A DNA stretch of 64,000 nt from Streptomyces bicolor (lineage in GTDB: Bacteria; Actinomycetota; Actinomycetes; Streptomycetales; Streptomycetaceae). Numbering within the stretch: position 1 is the first letter of the stretch; each line of letters starts with the position of its first letter. Positions 40,957 through 50,016 of this stretch are shown piece by piece. The notes beneath the pieces were generated by a model that saw nothing but the letters and a program-made list of their open reading frames with translations, did not search any database and was not told the DNA's origin. The stretch spans positions 9,951-73,950 of the forward strand of contig NZ_JOFS01000038.1 in the NCBI RefSeq assembly GCF_000719285.1, read 5' to 3'. Position numbers and translations under genes: made by a program.

Positions 40957-42354
40957 CTATATGACCAGGGACAACAGCAGGACCACACCGCCGGCGACGA
41001 CCGAGATGATCGTCTCCATGACCGACCAGGTCTTGATGTTCTGGCCGACGCTCAGGCCGAAGTACTCCTTCACCATCCAGAACCCGGCGTCGTTGACGTG
41101 GCTGAAGAACAGCGAGCCGGCGCCGATGGCCAGGACGAGCAGAGCCGCGTGGGTCGTCGACATGTCGGCCGCGAGCGGGGCGACCAGACCGGCCGCCGAG
41201 ACCGTGGCCACCGTCGCCGAACCCGTGGCGAGACGGATCGCCACCGCGATCAGCCAGGCCAGCAGGAGTGCCGGGATCGACCAGTCCTCGGAGATGTCGA
41301 GGACCATCTGGCCCACGCCCGTGTCGATCAGCGTCTGCTTGAACCCGCCGCCCGCGCCGACGATCAGCAGGATGCCCGCGATCGGGGCGAGGCTCTTCTC
41401 GACCAGTGGCGAGATGCGCTCCTTGCCGAACCCGGCGGGTCGCAGCAGCGTGAAGATGCCGACGAGTACGGAGGCGAGGAGCGCGATCATCGGGGAGCCG
41501 ATGACGTCGAAGACCCGCTGGACGGTGTTCTCGGGGTCGTCGATGACGATGTCGACCAGCGCCTTGGAGAGCATCAGGACGACCGGGAGGAGGATGGTGG
41601 CGAGCGTCGGGCCGAAGCCGGGGCGCTTGTCCAGGTCCTCGGAGACGCGCTGAGGGATCATGCGCTCGGGTGCGGGGACGTCCACCCAGCGGGCCGCGTA
41701 CCGCGAGAACAGCGGGCCGGCGATGATCACCGTCGGTATGGCGACGAGGACGCCGAGCGCCAGGGTCACGCCCAGGTTGGCCCCCACCGCGTCGATCGCG
41801 ACCAGCGGGCCGGGGTGCGGCGGCACCAGGCCGTGCATCACGGACAGACCGGCGAGTGCCGGGATACCGATGCGCATCAGCGAGTAGTTGCCGCGCTTGG
41901 CGACCATCAGCACGACCGGGATCAGCAGCACGACGCCGACCTCGAAGAACAGCGGCAGCCCGATCACCGAGGCGATCAGCACCATCGCCCACGGCATCGA
42001 ACGGCCGCCGGCCTTGGCGAGGATCGTGTCGACGATCTGGTCGGCGCCGCCGGAGTCGGCGAGCATCTTGCCGAGGATCGCGCCGAGGGCGATGAGCACG
42101 CCCACGCCGGCGACCGTGGTGCCGAGCCCGGTGGAGAAACTGGCGATGGCCTTGTCGAGCGGCGCCCCGGCGATCGCGCCGAGCACCAGCGACCCGAGGG
42201 TCAGCGACAGGAAGGCGTGGAGCTTGAAGTGGGTGATGAGCAGGACGATGACGGCGATGCCCGCCAGGACGGCGATGCCCAGCTGAGCGTGGCCGGCCGA
42301 GGTGATGGGCTCGACGGTGTCCGCTGCCAGCATCTCGACGCTGAGTCTGGTCAC
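40957..42354 (-). CDS. gntP: GntP-family gluconate:H+ symporter
   Basis: A 465-residue membrane protein with 12-14 helices, starting at GTG 42354 with AAGGGAA upstream. Family hallmarks are FLSLTLGSLVLGAIAG near the N-terminus, LIALGAILGKMLADSGGADQ and HGLVPPHPGPLVAIDAVGAN. SHVNDAGFWMVKEYFGLSV is present near the end. GntP members import gluconate, idonate or related sugar acids with protons. The downstream kinase gene order (gntK, gntP, idnO, idnD) forms a complete uptake and catabolic operon under the divergent GntR. Confidence 0.93.
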   Translation of the reverse strand: MTRLSVEMLAADTVEPITSAGHAQLGIAVLAGIAVIVLLITHFKLHAFLSLTLGSLVLGAIAGAPLDKAIASFSTGLGTTVAGVGVLIALGAILGKMLADSGGADQIVDTILAKAGGRSMPWAMVLIASVIGLPLFFEVGVVLLIPVVLMVAKRGNYSLMRIGIPALAGLSVMHGLVPPHPGPLVAIDAVGANLGVTLALGVLVAIPTVIIAGPLFSRYAARWVDVPAPERMIPQRVSEDLDKRPGFGPTLATILLPVVLMLSKALVDIVIDDPENTVQRVFDVIGSPMIALLASVLVGIFTLLRPAGFGKERISPLVEKSLAPIAGILLIVGAGGGFKQTLIDTGVGQMVLDISEDWSIPALLLAWLIAVAIRLATGSATVATVSAAGLVAPLAADMSTTHAALLVLAIGAGSLFFSHVNDAGFWMVKEYFGLSVGQNIKTWSVMETIISVVAGGVVLLLSLVI

Positions 42355-42424
42355 GGGGGTTCCCTTGCAGATACGGGGATGGGGAAGGGGGGCTGCACAA
42401 GGCCCTGGAAGGTGCCAGGAGGCC

Positions 42425-42943
42425 TCAGGGGGTCGGCTCGGGGAGCGCCTTCAGGGCCGTCGCGGCCCGACCGGTGATCTCCTCGGGGCTGCCCGTGACG
42501 TCCACCTCGACGCCCGCCTCGTCCGGCTCCAGCGGCTGGAGCGTGGCGAACTGGGAGTCGAGCAGCGCCGTGGGCATGAAGTGCCCCTGCCGGTGCGACA
42601 TCCGGTCCTCGATGAGCGCGCGGTCGCCCGTGAGATGCACGAAGACCACGCCGGGCGCGGCGGCCCGCAGCCGGTCGCGGTACGACCGCTTCAGCGCCGA
42701 GCAGCTGACCACCCCGCCGAGCCCGGTCCGCCCGTCCGCCCAGGCGCCGATGGCGTCGAGCCAGGGCCACCTGTCCGCGTCGTCGAGCGGGGTGCCGGCC
42801 GACATCTTGGCGATGTTGGCCTGCGGATGGAAGTCGTCGCCCTCGGCGTACGGGACGCCGAGCCGGGCGGCGAGCAGGGGACCGATGGTGGTCTTGCCGG
42901 TGCCCGCGACGCCCATGACCACGACGACATGGGGGGTGTTCAT
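42425..42943 (-). CDS. gntK: Gluconokinase
   Basis: A 172-residue P-loop kinase. MGVAGTGKTTIGPLLAARLG is the Walker A region, and PYAEGDDFHPQANIAKMSAG the gluconate-binding segment. SCSALKRSYRDRLR is the characteristic substrate/lid motif, with SHRQGHFMP further on. It phosphorylates D-gluconate to 6-phosphogluconate for the pentose phosphate or Entner-Doudoroff pathway. It is the first gene of the operon, facing the divergent GntR gene across 137 bp. Start 42943 is chosen for the family N-terminus (MNTPHVVVVMG). Confidence 0.94.
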   Translation of the reverse strand: MNTPHVVVVMGVAGTGKTTIGPLLAARLGVPYAEGDDFHPQANIAKMSAGTPLDDADRWPWLDAIGAWADGRTGLGGVVSCSALKRSYRDRLRAAAPGVVFVHLTGDRALIEDRMSHRQGHFMPTALLDSQFATLQPLEPDEAGVEVDVTGSPEEITGRAATALKALPEPTP

Positions 42944-43080
42944 CGCTGCCTCACTGTCTGCTGTCTTCGTCGACACGTGATGTCGACGCAACTGAAGCTC
43001 ATTAGATACGACGAATTCAAGACTCTGTGATGAATAAGTCTGACTTTTTGTCCCCGTGATCTGCCACGTACGCTGAGTGC
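42944..43080. promoter_or_regulatory. Divergent gntR/gntK control region
   Basis: This 137-bp region is markedly AT-rich for the genome. It contains AGACT (43020-43024) and AGTCT (43037-43041) as an inverted repeat with a 12-bp spacer. CGACA/TGTCG (42971-42985) forms another with 5-bp spacer. Either could be the GntR operator; the first overlaps likely gntR promoter sequence. Confidence 0.5.
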
Positions 43081-43782
43081 ATGAGCACACCGGGCCGGGG
43101 GCTGCACGGCCACGTACTGGAAACCCTCGGCCCCGCGATCACCGCGGGTGAGTACCCGCCGGGCAGCGTCCTACGGACGGACGAGCTGGCGCAGCGCTTC
43201 GACGTGTCGCGTTCGGTGATGCGCGAGGCGGTGCGGGTCCTGGAGTCCATGCACCTCGTCGAGTCCCGCCGCCGCGTGGGCGTGACGGTGCGCGCCAAGT
43301 CCGAGTGGAACGTCTACGACCCCCAAGTCATCCGCTGGCGCCTGGCCGGCGCCGACCGCCCCCAGCAGCTGCGCTCACTCACGGTGCTGCGCTCGGCGAT
43401 CGAGCCGGCGGCGGCAGCCCTGGCCGCCAAGCACGCCACCGCCGAGCAGTGCGCCGAACTCACCGAGTGCGCCCTCGGCATGGTCGCCCACTCACGCGGC
43501 CACCAGCTGGAGGGCTACCTCGTCCACGACATCGCCTTCCACCGCGTCATCCTGAACGCCTCCGGCAACGAGATGTTCGCCCGCCTGGGCGACGTCGTCG
43601 CCGAGGTGCTCGCGGGCCGCACCCACCACGAGGTCATGTTCGAGGACCCCGACCCGGCCGCCGTCACCCTGCACGTCCAGGTCGCCGAGGCGGTCCGCGC
43701 GGGCGACGCGGCCCGGGCGGAACACCTGACCCGGGAGATCACGGTCGGCGCCCTCCAGGAGCTGGACATCCTGGCGCCGTAG
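43081..43782 (+). CDS. gntR: GntR-family (FadR/FCD subfamily) regulator of gluconate genes
   Basis: A 233-residue regulator. The winged helix-turn-helix is in RTDELAQRFDVSRSVMREAV then RVLESMHLVESRRRVGVTV. The FCD domain follows, with likely metal/effector residues Asp and His in VHDIAFHRVILNASGNEMF and a late His in TLHVQVAEAV. Gluconate or 6-phosphogluconate probably relieves repression, as in related regulators. The gene is divergent from gntK and is preceded by inverted repeats. It ends 11 bp from the convergent YchJ gene. Confidence 0.92.
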   Translation: MSTPGRGLHGHVLETLGPAITAGEYPPGSVLRTDELAQRFDVSRSVMREAVRVLESMHLVESRRRVGVTVRAKSEWNVYDPQVIRWRLAGADRPQQLRSLTVLRSAIEPAAAALAAKHATAEQCAELTECALGMVAHSRGHQLEGYLVHDIAFHRVILNASGNEMFARLGDVVAEVLAGRTHHEVMFEDPDPAAVTLHVQVAEAVRAGDAARAEHLTREITVGALQELDILAP

Positions 43783-43793
43783 ACCTGGCAGAC

Positions 43794-44171
43794 CTACTGG
43801 TCCAGGAACTCCCCGTCGACGTACACCCAGGCCCCGTCGACCCGCTCGAACCGGCTCCGCTCATGCAGCGACCCGCCCCGGAACGAGGCCCGGAAGGTCA
43901 CCGACCCCGTGGCGTGGAACGCCGAACCGTCCGCCGTCTCCAGGATCTCCAGCCCGGTCCACCGCATCCCCGGGTCGAGGTCCAGCCGCGCCGGCCGCGT
44001 CCGCGGATGCCAGGTGCGCAGCAGATATGCCACGTCGCCCTTGACGAAGGCGCTGTAACGCGACCGCATGAGCGCCTCGGCGGTGGGCGCGGCGGCGGAG
44101 CCGCTGTGATAGCGGCCGCAGCACTCGCCGTACGCCTTGGGCAGCCCGCACGGGCAGGAACGCGTGCTCAT
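43794..44171 (-). CDS. YchJ/UPF0225 family protein
   Basis: A 125-residue protein whose N-terminus RSCPCGLPKAYGECCGRYHS is a SEC-C-type metal-binding motif. SAEALMRSRYSAFVKGD-like sequence and the YchJ domain (cystatin/NTF2-like) follow, ending WVYVDGEFLDQ. Function is not known; zinc binding through four Cys or Cys/His is likely. Start 44171 is followed directly by MSTRSCPCG. It lies 13 bp after the stop of the M1 peptidase gene on the same strand and may be part of that operon. Confidence 0.88.
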   Translation of the reverse strand: MSTRSCPCGLPKAYGECCGRYHSGSAAAPTAEALMRSRYSAFVKGDVAYLLRTWHPRTRPARLDLDPGMRWTGLEILETADGSAFHATGSVTFRASFRGGSLHERSRFERVDGAWVYVDGEFLDQ

Positions 44172-44184
44172 GCCCGCCATTCTG

Positions 44185-45618
44185 CTAGACGGCCGCCCGC
44201 GTCTCGGCCCCGGGCAGCGGCGGCAGTGCCGCCCCGTACACCCACGCCTCGAACAACTCGTCCACGGGCTCGGCCGCGAACCGCGCCACATGCGAGACGA
44301 ACGCCGACGTCGTCACCGTCCCGTTCCGGTGCAGCCCCGCCCAGGCCCGCAGCATGTGGAAGAAGGCGTCGTCGCCGAGCGCGCAGCGCAACGCGTGCAC
44401 GGTGAGTCCGCCGCGCTCGTACAGCCGGTCGTCGAACATCGACTTGCGCCCCGGATCAGCCAGTCGCAGATCCTGCGGCAGAGTGGACAGCAACCGGTGT
44501 GCGGAGGCGGCGAGTTGCTGCGCGCTACGGCCGCCGGACCGCTCCGACCACAGCCACTCGGCGTACTTCGCGAGCCCCTCGTTCAGCCAGATGTTCCGCC
44601 AGTCAGCGATGGAGACGCTGTTGCCGAACCACTGGTGGGCGAGCTCGTGCGCGACGAGCCGCTCCGAACCGCGCGCCCCGTCCACGTGGTTGGCGCCGAA
44701 CAGCGACAACCCCTGTGCCTCGACGGGCACATCGAGCTCCTCCTCGGTCACCACGACCGCGTACTCGTCGAAGGGGTACGGTCCGAACAGCTGCTGGAAG
44801 AGATGCATCATCTGGGGCTGCCGCGCGAAGTCCCGCGAGAACTCCGGCAGCAGGTGCGCCGGAATGTGCGCGTGCTGCGGCACCCCGCCCAGACCCGGGT
44901 CGGCCAGCACCACGGTCTGGTACTTGCCGATCGCCAACCCGACCAGATAGCTGGAGGTCGGCGCCGACTGCTCGTACACCCAGGTCGTGGTCGAAGCCTT
45001 CGTCGTCCGCGTCAGCAGCCGCCCGCCCGCCACCACCGCGTACGCCGACGGTGTGGTGATCGAGATCTGGTACGACGCCTTGTCGGCGGGCCGGTCGTTG
45101 CACGGGTACCACGACGGCGCCCCGATCGGCTGGCTCGCCACCAGCGCCCCGTCCTCCAGCTCCTCCCAACCGAGACCGCCCCAGGGGCTGTTCACCGGCT
45201 TGGGATTGCCCGACCAGTGCACCTCGACCGTGAAGGCCGCCCCGGCGCGGACCGGCTTGGCGGGGCGCACGCGCAGCCGCCCGCCGCGGTGGGTGTAGTG
45301 CGGCTGCCGCCCGTCGACGCGGACCCGCCCGATCTTGAAGTCGGCCAGGTTCAGCACGAACTCGGTGAGCGGCGAGCGCCCCGCTATGGCGTTGATCCGG
45401 GCCATCCCCGACAGCCGGTTGGGGCCGGGGCGGTAGTCCAGCACCAGCTCATACCGGTGCACCCGGTACCGGGGGTCGCCGTGCTCCGGGAAGTACGGGT
45501 CCGCGCCCGCCGCCTGCTGAACTGCCACTGCTGTCTGTGCTCCCTGCGCCGTACTGCTGCCACTCCGTGCCGGCCCGACGTTCTCCGGCCCTGAGTGGGC
45601 CGCGCTCAGGAACGCCAT
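44185..45618 (-). CDS. M1-family zinc aminopeptidase coupled to the Pls-type synthetase
   Basis: A 477-residue gluzincin. The zinc site is VAHELAHQWFGNSVS with the third ligand Glu in WLNEGLAKYAEW, and ERGGLTVHALRCALGDDAFF supplies the family Tyr/His region. The substrate-anchor GAMEN motif is less clear; QGLSLFGANHV may correspond. It is shorter than PepN (about 850 residues), like other small Streptomyces M1 members. ATG 45618 lies 13 bases inside the synthetase gene, so translation is coupled. The epsilon-polylysine-degrading enzymes known from producers are zinc aminopeptidases, which suggests polymer trimming or self-protection here. Confidence 0.88.
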   Translation of the reverse strand: MAFLSAAHSGPENVGPARSGSSTAQGAQTAVAVQQAAGADPYFPEHGDPRYRVHRYELVLDYRPGPNRLSGMARINAIAGRSPLTEFVLNLADFKIGRVRVDGRQPHYTHRGGRLRVRPAKPVRAGAAFTVEVHWSGNPKPVNSPWGGLGWEELEDGALVASQPIGAPSWYPCNDRPADKASYQISITTPSAYAVVAGGRLLTRTTKASTTTWVYEQSAPTSSYLVGLAIGKYQTVVLADPGLGGVPQHAHIPAHLLPEFSRDFARQPQMMHLFQQLFGPYPFDEYAVVVTEEELDVPVEAQGLSLFGANHVDGARGSERLVAHELAHQWFGNSVSIADWRNIWLNEGLAKYAEWLWSERSGGRSAQQLAASAHRLLSTLPQDLRLADPGRKSMFDDRLYERGGLTVHALRCALGDDAFFHMLRAWAGLHRNGTVTTSAFVSHVARFAAEPVDELFEAWVYGAALPPLPGAETRAAV

Positions 45619-48600
45619 GCTTCGATCGGATTGCCGAGCCAACGGGTGTCGTCCGGGACCGACTCCGCCGCCATCACGAGCGACGCGGGACCCAGCGTCG
45701 TACGGGCCCCGATCGCGCTGCCGGGCAGGACGATCCCGCCAGGACCCAGCGTCGCGCCCTCACGGAGGACCACAGTATCCGTCCGCAAGATCCGGTCGTG
45801 GAAGAGGTGTGTCTGGAGCACACAGCCCCGGTTCACGGTGGCCGCGTCCTCCAGCGTCACCAGATCGGTCTCCGGCAGCCAGTAACTCTCCACCCATACG
45901 CCCTTGCCGATCCGCGCGCCGAGCCCCCGCAGCCACGCCGTCAGCACCGGCGTACCCGGCACCGAACCCGCCAGCCACGGCACCGCGAGCACCTCCACGA
46001 AGGTGTCCGCCAGCTCGTTGCGCCACACGAACCCGGACCACAGGGGATGCTCACCGCTGCGATGCCGTCCCACGAGCAGCCACTTCGCGACGATCGACAC
46101 GAGCCCCGCCACGACCCCGGCTCCGAGCAGCACCAGCCCGGACAGCAGCGCCCAGCCCTCCAGCGCACACAGGGCCGCCACGGTCAGCACCGCCAGCCCC
46201 GCCGAGCAGAACACCGGCACGATCCGGCACAGCTCGACCAAGGCGCGTGCCCACAGCAGGCGCGCAGGCGGCTCGTACGTCCGGCTCTGGTCGCCGTCGG
46301 CCGCCGCACGCGGCAGCTTCACCGGCGGCAGCCCCAGATACGAGGTGCCCTTCTTGGCCTTCTTCGGCGTCGCCGACAGCACACCGACCAGCCCGCCGTC
46401 CGGCACGGTCCGCCCCGGCGCCGTCATCCCCGAGTTCCCGAGGAAGGCCCGCCGCCCGATCTCCGCCCGCCCGATCCGCATCCAGCCACCGCCGAGCTCG
46501 TACGGCGCGGTCAGCGTGTCGTCGGCCAGGAACGCGCCCTCGCCGACCGTGGTCAGGCTCGGCAGCGCCAGCACCGTCGACACCTCGGCGCCCTTGCCGA
46601 TCCGCATCCCGAGCAGCCGCAGCCACACCGGCGTCACCAGCCCGGCATACAGCGGGAACAGCGTCTCGCGCGAGCGGTCCATCAACTGCGTCACGGTCCA
46701 CGCCTGCCAGCCGACCCGGCTGTGCGTCGGATACGTCCCCTCGCGCAGCCGCAGGCTCAGCAGCCGTACGGCGATCAGGAGCAGCACGGCGTACGCCAGT
46801 CCGAAGGCGAGCGTGGCCGGCACGAGGGCGAGCGCGGCGCCGGTCAGGGGCGCGTCCGGCGTGAAGAACACCCGGGCCACGAGGAACGCCGCCGCCCCGG
46901 CCACCACCGGCAGGGCGCTGAGCGCGAAGCCCGTGAGGCCGTACATCACCCGCCAGTACGTCCCGCGCCGCGGCCGCTCCTTGGGCCAGTTGCGCTTGGC
47001 CTTGCCGAGCTTGACCGCGGGCGCCCCGGCCCAGCGCTGACAGGTCGGGACCTGCCCGGTGACCGCCGAGCCGGGCGCCACCTCGGCCCGCTTGCCGACG
47101 CGGGCGCCCGGGAAGAGCATGCTGCGGGTGCCGACGGTGGCGTGCGCGCCGACCTTGACCGCGCCGACCTCCAGCCGGTCACCGTCCAGCCACCACCCCG
47201 ACAGGTCGACCTCGGACTCCACGGCCGCACCCCGGCCCAGCTTCAGCAGTCCGGTGACCGGCGGCAGCGAGTGCAGATCGACGTCCGGCCCCACCTTGGC
47301 GCCCAGTGCCCGCGCGTACCGCTCCAGCCACGCCCCGGTCAGCGAGGTCGCCCCGCTGAACTCGGCGAGCCGCTCGGCCGTCCACAGCCGCAGATGCACA
47401 CCGCCACCGCGCGCGTACCGCCCGGGCTTCACGCCCCTCAGCAGCAGCCGCGCACCACCGGCCGCCAGCGCGAGCCGCCCCGGCGGGCTGAACAGCACGA
47501 CGGCCCCGACCGCGACGAGCCACCACGGGGCCGTCGGCAGCCACGCGTACGCGGGCAGCAGATTGCCGAGCGCGGCCAGCACGACCGTCCAGCGCAGGCC
47601 GAGCAGAGTGAACAACGGAAGGAGAAGCAGGAGCTGGATCACCTGCGCGCGCCGGGGCACCGGCGAGACGATCCGCTCCGCCCCGTCGTCCTGCGCGGAC
47701 TCCTCCAGCCGCCGGGCCAGCTTGCGCAGCACCGGCTGCTGGTAGATGTCCAGCACGGCCGCGCTCGGATAGCGGGTGCGCAGCCGGGTCGTCAGCTGCG
47801 CGGCGGCCAGACTGCTGCCGCCGATCGCGAAGAAGTCGTCGGAGGCGCTGGTGACCGGGATGCCGAGCACCTCGGTCCACTGCTCGGCGAGCCAGGCCTC
47901 GGTGCCGTAGAGCTGCTCGGCCGGACCACCGGTCTCCAGCCCCTCCAGCGGCCAGGGCAGCGCGTTCCGGTCGACCTTGCCCGACGTACGGGTCGGCAGT
48001 TCCTCGACCGGCGCCAGCAACGGCACGAGCGCGGCGGGCAGTTCGGCCCGCAGCTTCTCGACGGCGACCGCGTGATCCCAGCCGTCCTGCGTCACGACAT
48101 ACCCGACGAGGAGCTGATTGCCGCTGCGAGCGGTCCGCACGGCGGCGGCCGCACCGGCCACCCCCGGCAGCGCCTGCAACGCGGCATCCACCTCACCGAG
48201 CTCGATCCGCCGCCCGCCGAGCTTGATCTGCTCGTCGGCCCGCCCGAGGAAGATCAGCCCCTCGGGCTCCGCCTTGACGAGGTCACCACTGCGATACGCC
48301 CGCTCCCAGCCCAGGGACTGAAGCGGCGCGTACTTCTCCGCGTCCTTCTCGGCGTCGAGATAACGCGCGAGCCCCACGCCACCGATCACGAGCTGCCCAC
48401 TGCCGCCCATCGGCACGGGCTCCCCGGCCTCGTCGACGACGGCCAGCTCCCAGCCGTCCAGCGGCAGCCCGATCCGGATCGGCTCCTCGCCGCTCATCAG
48501 CGACGCACACGCCACGACGGTCGCCTCGGTCGGCCCGTACGTGTTCCAGACCTCGCGCCCCTCCGTCACCAGCCGCTGCGCCAGCTCGGGCGGACACGCC

Positions 48601-49469
48601 TCGCCGCCGAAGATCAGCAGCCGTACGTCGTTGAGGGTCTCCGGCTCCCAGAGCGCGGCCAGCGTGGGCACGGTCGACACGACCGTGATCTCCTGCTCGA
48701 CGAGCCACGGCCCGAGATCGGCCCCGCTCCTGACCTGCGAGCGCGGCACCGGCACCAGACACGCCCCGTACCGCCACGCCAGCCACATCTCCTCGCAGGA
48801 CGCGTCGAACGCGACCGACAGGCCCGCCATGACCCGGTCCCCGGGCCCGATCGGCTCCTCGGTGAGAAACAGCGCGGCCTCGGCGTCCACGAACGCGGCG
48901 GCACTGCGGTGCGAGACGGCGACGCCCTTCGGCTTCCCGGTGGAGCCGGAGGTGAAGATGATCCACGCGTCGTGCCCGACACCGGGACGGGCGGCGGGGA
49001 CATTGGAGACACCGTGCACGGCGATCTCGTTTCCGGCCCCCACGACGGCCCGTACGTCCGCCTCCCCGAACACCAACTCGGCCCGCTCGTCCGGGTCCTC
49101 GGCGTCGACGGGGACGTAGGCGGCACCGGCCGCGAGCACGGCGAGGATCGCGACGTAGAGGTCATTGGTACCCGACGGGACTCTGACCCCGACCCGGTCG
49201 CCGAGCCCGACCCCGGCGGAGGCGAGCCGGCGCCGCAGCCGCTCCACCTCAACGGCCAGCGCACGGTAGCTGAGGCAGGTCGTGCCGTCGTCGAGGGCGG
49301 GCTCGTCCGGATACGACCGCACGGACGCCTCGAATACGTCCACGAGCGTGCGCGGCGAGGCCGCCGAACCCCCCGAGAAACGTGCCGTGTCCCCGAACCG
49401 CTGGTGGATCTCCGCGCCGAGCTCTTCCTCGAGCAGGCCGAGAGCGTTGCTCTCCTGTATGGCTGCCAT
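45606..49469 (-). CDS. Pls/PosA-family non-ribosomal peptide synthetase (poly-amino-acid synthetase)
   Basis: A 1287-residue membrane NRPS. The adenylation domain (about 40-505) has A3 IIFTSGSTGKPKGVA, A5 NTYGPTEAT, A7 YRSGDLV, A8 GRADEQIKLGGRRIELGEVD and the A10 Lys in RTSGKVDRNALP. The carrier domain has its Ser in FFAIGGSSLAAAQL. Then come about six membrane helices flanking three tandem left-handed-helix-like soluble domains. This is the layout of epsilon-poly-lysine synthetase (1319 residues in S. albulus). Eye alignment gives specificity residues DAESIGTVVK, near the lysine code DAESIGSVCK. The product is presumably a homopolymer of a basic amino acid; not proven. Confidence 0.9.
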   Translation of the reverse strand: MAAIQESNALGLLEEELGAEIHQRFGDTARFSGGSAASPRTLVDVFEASVRSYPDEPALDDGTTCLSYRALAVEVERLRRRLASAGVGLGDRVGVRVPSGTNDLYVAILAVLAAGAAYVPVDAEDPDERAELVFGEADVRAVVGAGNEIAVHGVSNVPAARPGVGHDAWIIFTSGSTGKPKGVAVSHRSAAAFVDAEAALFLTEEPIGPGDRVMAGLSVAFDASCEEMWLAWRYGACLVPVPRSQVRSGADLGPWLVEQEITVVSTVPTLAALWEPETLNDVRLLIFGGEACPPELAQRLVTEGREVWNTYGPTEATVVACASLMSGEEPIRIGLPLDGWELAVVDEAGEPVPMGGSGQLVIGGVGLARYLDAEKDAEKYAPLQSLGWERAYRSGDLVKAEPEGLIFLGRADEQIKLGGRRIELGEVDAALQALPGVAGAAAAVRTARSGNQLLVGYVVTQDGWDHAVAVEKLRAELPAALVPLLAPVEELPTRTSGKVDRNALPWPLEGLETGGPAEQLYGTEAWLAEQWTEVLGIPVTSASDDFFAIGGSSLAAAQLTTRLRTRYPSAAVLDIYQQPVLRKLARRLEESAQDDGAERIVSPVPRRAQVIQLLLLLPLFTLLGLRWTVVLAALGNLLPAYAWLPTAPWWLVAVGAVVLFSPPGRLALAAGGARLLLRGVKPGRYARGGGVHLRLWTAERLAEFSGATSLTGAWLERYARALGAKVGPDVDLHSLPPVTGLLKLGRGAAVESEVDLSGWWLDGDRLEVGAVKVGAHATVGTRSMLFPGARVGKRAEVAPGSAVTGQVPTCQRWAGAPAVKLGKAKRNWPKERPRRGTYWRVMYGLTGFALSALPVVAGAAAFLVARVFFTPDAPLTGAALALVPATLAFGLAYAVLLLIAVRLLSLRLREGTYPTHSRVGWQAWTVTQLMDRSRETLFPLYAGLVTPVWLRLLGMRIGKGAEVSTVLALPSLTTVGEGAFLADDTLTAPYELGGGWMRIGRAEIGRRAFLGNSGMTAPGRTVPDGGLVGVLSATPKKAKKGTSYLGLPPVKLPRAAADGDQSRTYEPPARLLWARALVELCRIVPVFCSAGLAVLTVAALCALEGWALLSGLVLLGAGVVAGLVSIVAKWLLVGRHRSGEHPLWSGFVWRNELADTFVEVLAVPWLAGSVPGTPVLTAWLRGLGARIGKGVWVESYWLPETDLVTLEDAATVNRGCVLQTHLFHDRILRTDTVVLREGATLGPGGIVLPGSAIGARTTLGPASLVMAAESVPDDTRWLGNPIEAWRS

Positions 49470-49698
49470 CCGGTCCTCGCGTCTAGATCCCGGATGCCTC
49501 CGGGGCGCTGGCGGGCCCGCAGGTTTGCCTGGGGTTGTCCGGCTCCAGCTCCGTAACAAGCCGGAAATTTTAGTACGACGCTAGGTTCGGCCCCTTCGAT
49601 ACGCCACTCGGAGCAGCCGTTCGGGGACTTGCGAAGCCTGCTGCACAGGCGCTGACCTGGTGATCTTCAGCGGAACGAGACTTCCCCCACACAACGAG

Positions 49699-49732
49699 CG
49701 AGGGGCCGTGACCTCACGGTCACGACCCCTCG
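49699..49732 (-). terminator. Terminator of tRNA-Leu
   Basis: A 15-bp stem with one mismatch (CGAGGGGCCGTGACC / GGTCACGACCCCTCG) and a 4-nt loop, 12 bp beyond the tRNA 3' end on the minus strand. In that direction the stem is followed by CTCGTTGTG. Confidence 0.7.
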
Positions 49733-49743
49733 CCATCTCGCGT

Positions 49744-49827
49744 GTCCGAGGGGGGACTTGAACCCCCACGCCCGATAAAGGGCACTAGCACCTCAAGCTA
49801 GCGCGTCTGCCATTCCGCCACCCGGAC
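49744..49827 (-). tRNA. tRNA-Leu (anticodon GAG)
   Basis: Reading the minus strand, the acceptor GTCCGGG pairs with CTCGGAC at the 3' end. The D-arm is GCGGAATGGCAGACGC. The anticodon stem-loop CTAGC-TTGAGGT-GCTAG gives anticodon GAG. A long variable arm (TGCCCTTTATCGGGCG) marks it as class II, and the T-arm is GGGGGTTCAAGTCCCCC. CCA is not encoded. Length is 84 nt. GAG reads CUC/CUU leucine codons. Confidence 0.96.
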
Positions 49828-50016
49828 AAGGTGTCTGTCGTGCGGGGTTTCCCTCGCGGCGACAGAGGAAACATTACCAGGCTCCGGAGGGTGCCCCGAT
49901 CACCCCCCGTCGTGGCGTGAACGGTGTGTGACGGGCTGCGGCCGCCCTTGGGCGGGACCGTGCCGAGGGGGAGGATGAGGGGAACCACCAGCAGTGACAG
50001 TGCGGGAGGAAGCAGC

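Noticed and set aside
45537..49556. A 1339-codon open frame on the plus strand
   Set aside because: Antisense to the Pls-type synthetase, whose A-domain and carrier motifs are unmistakable; the plus-strand product is Arg/Pro/His low-complexity sequence.
49924..50016. Longer N-terminus for the M20 peptidase
   Set aside because: The extra 31 residues lack homology, and a strong GGAGGAAG site directly precedes GTG 50017.
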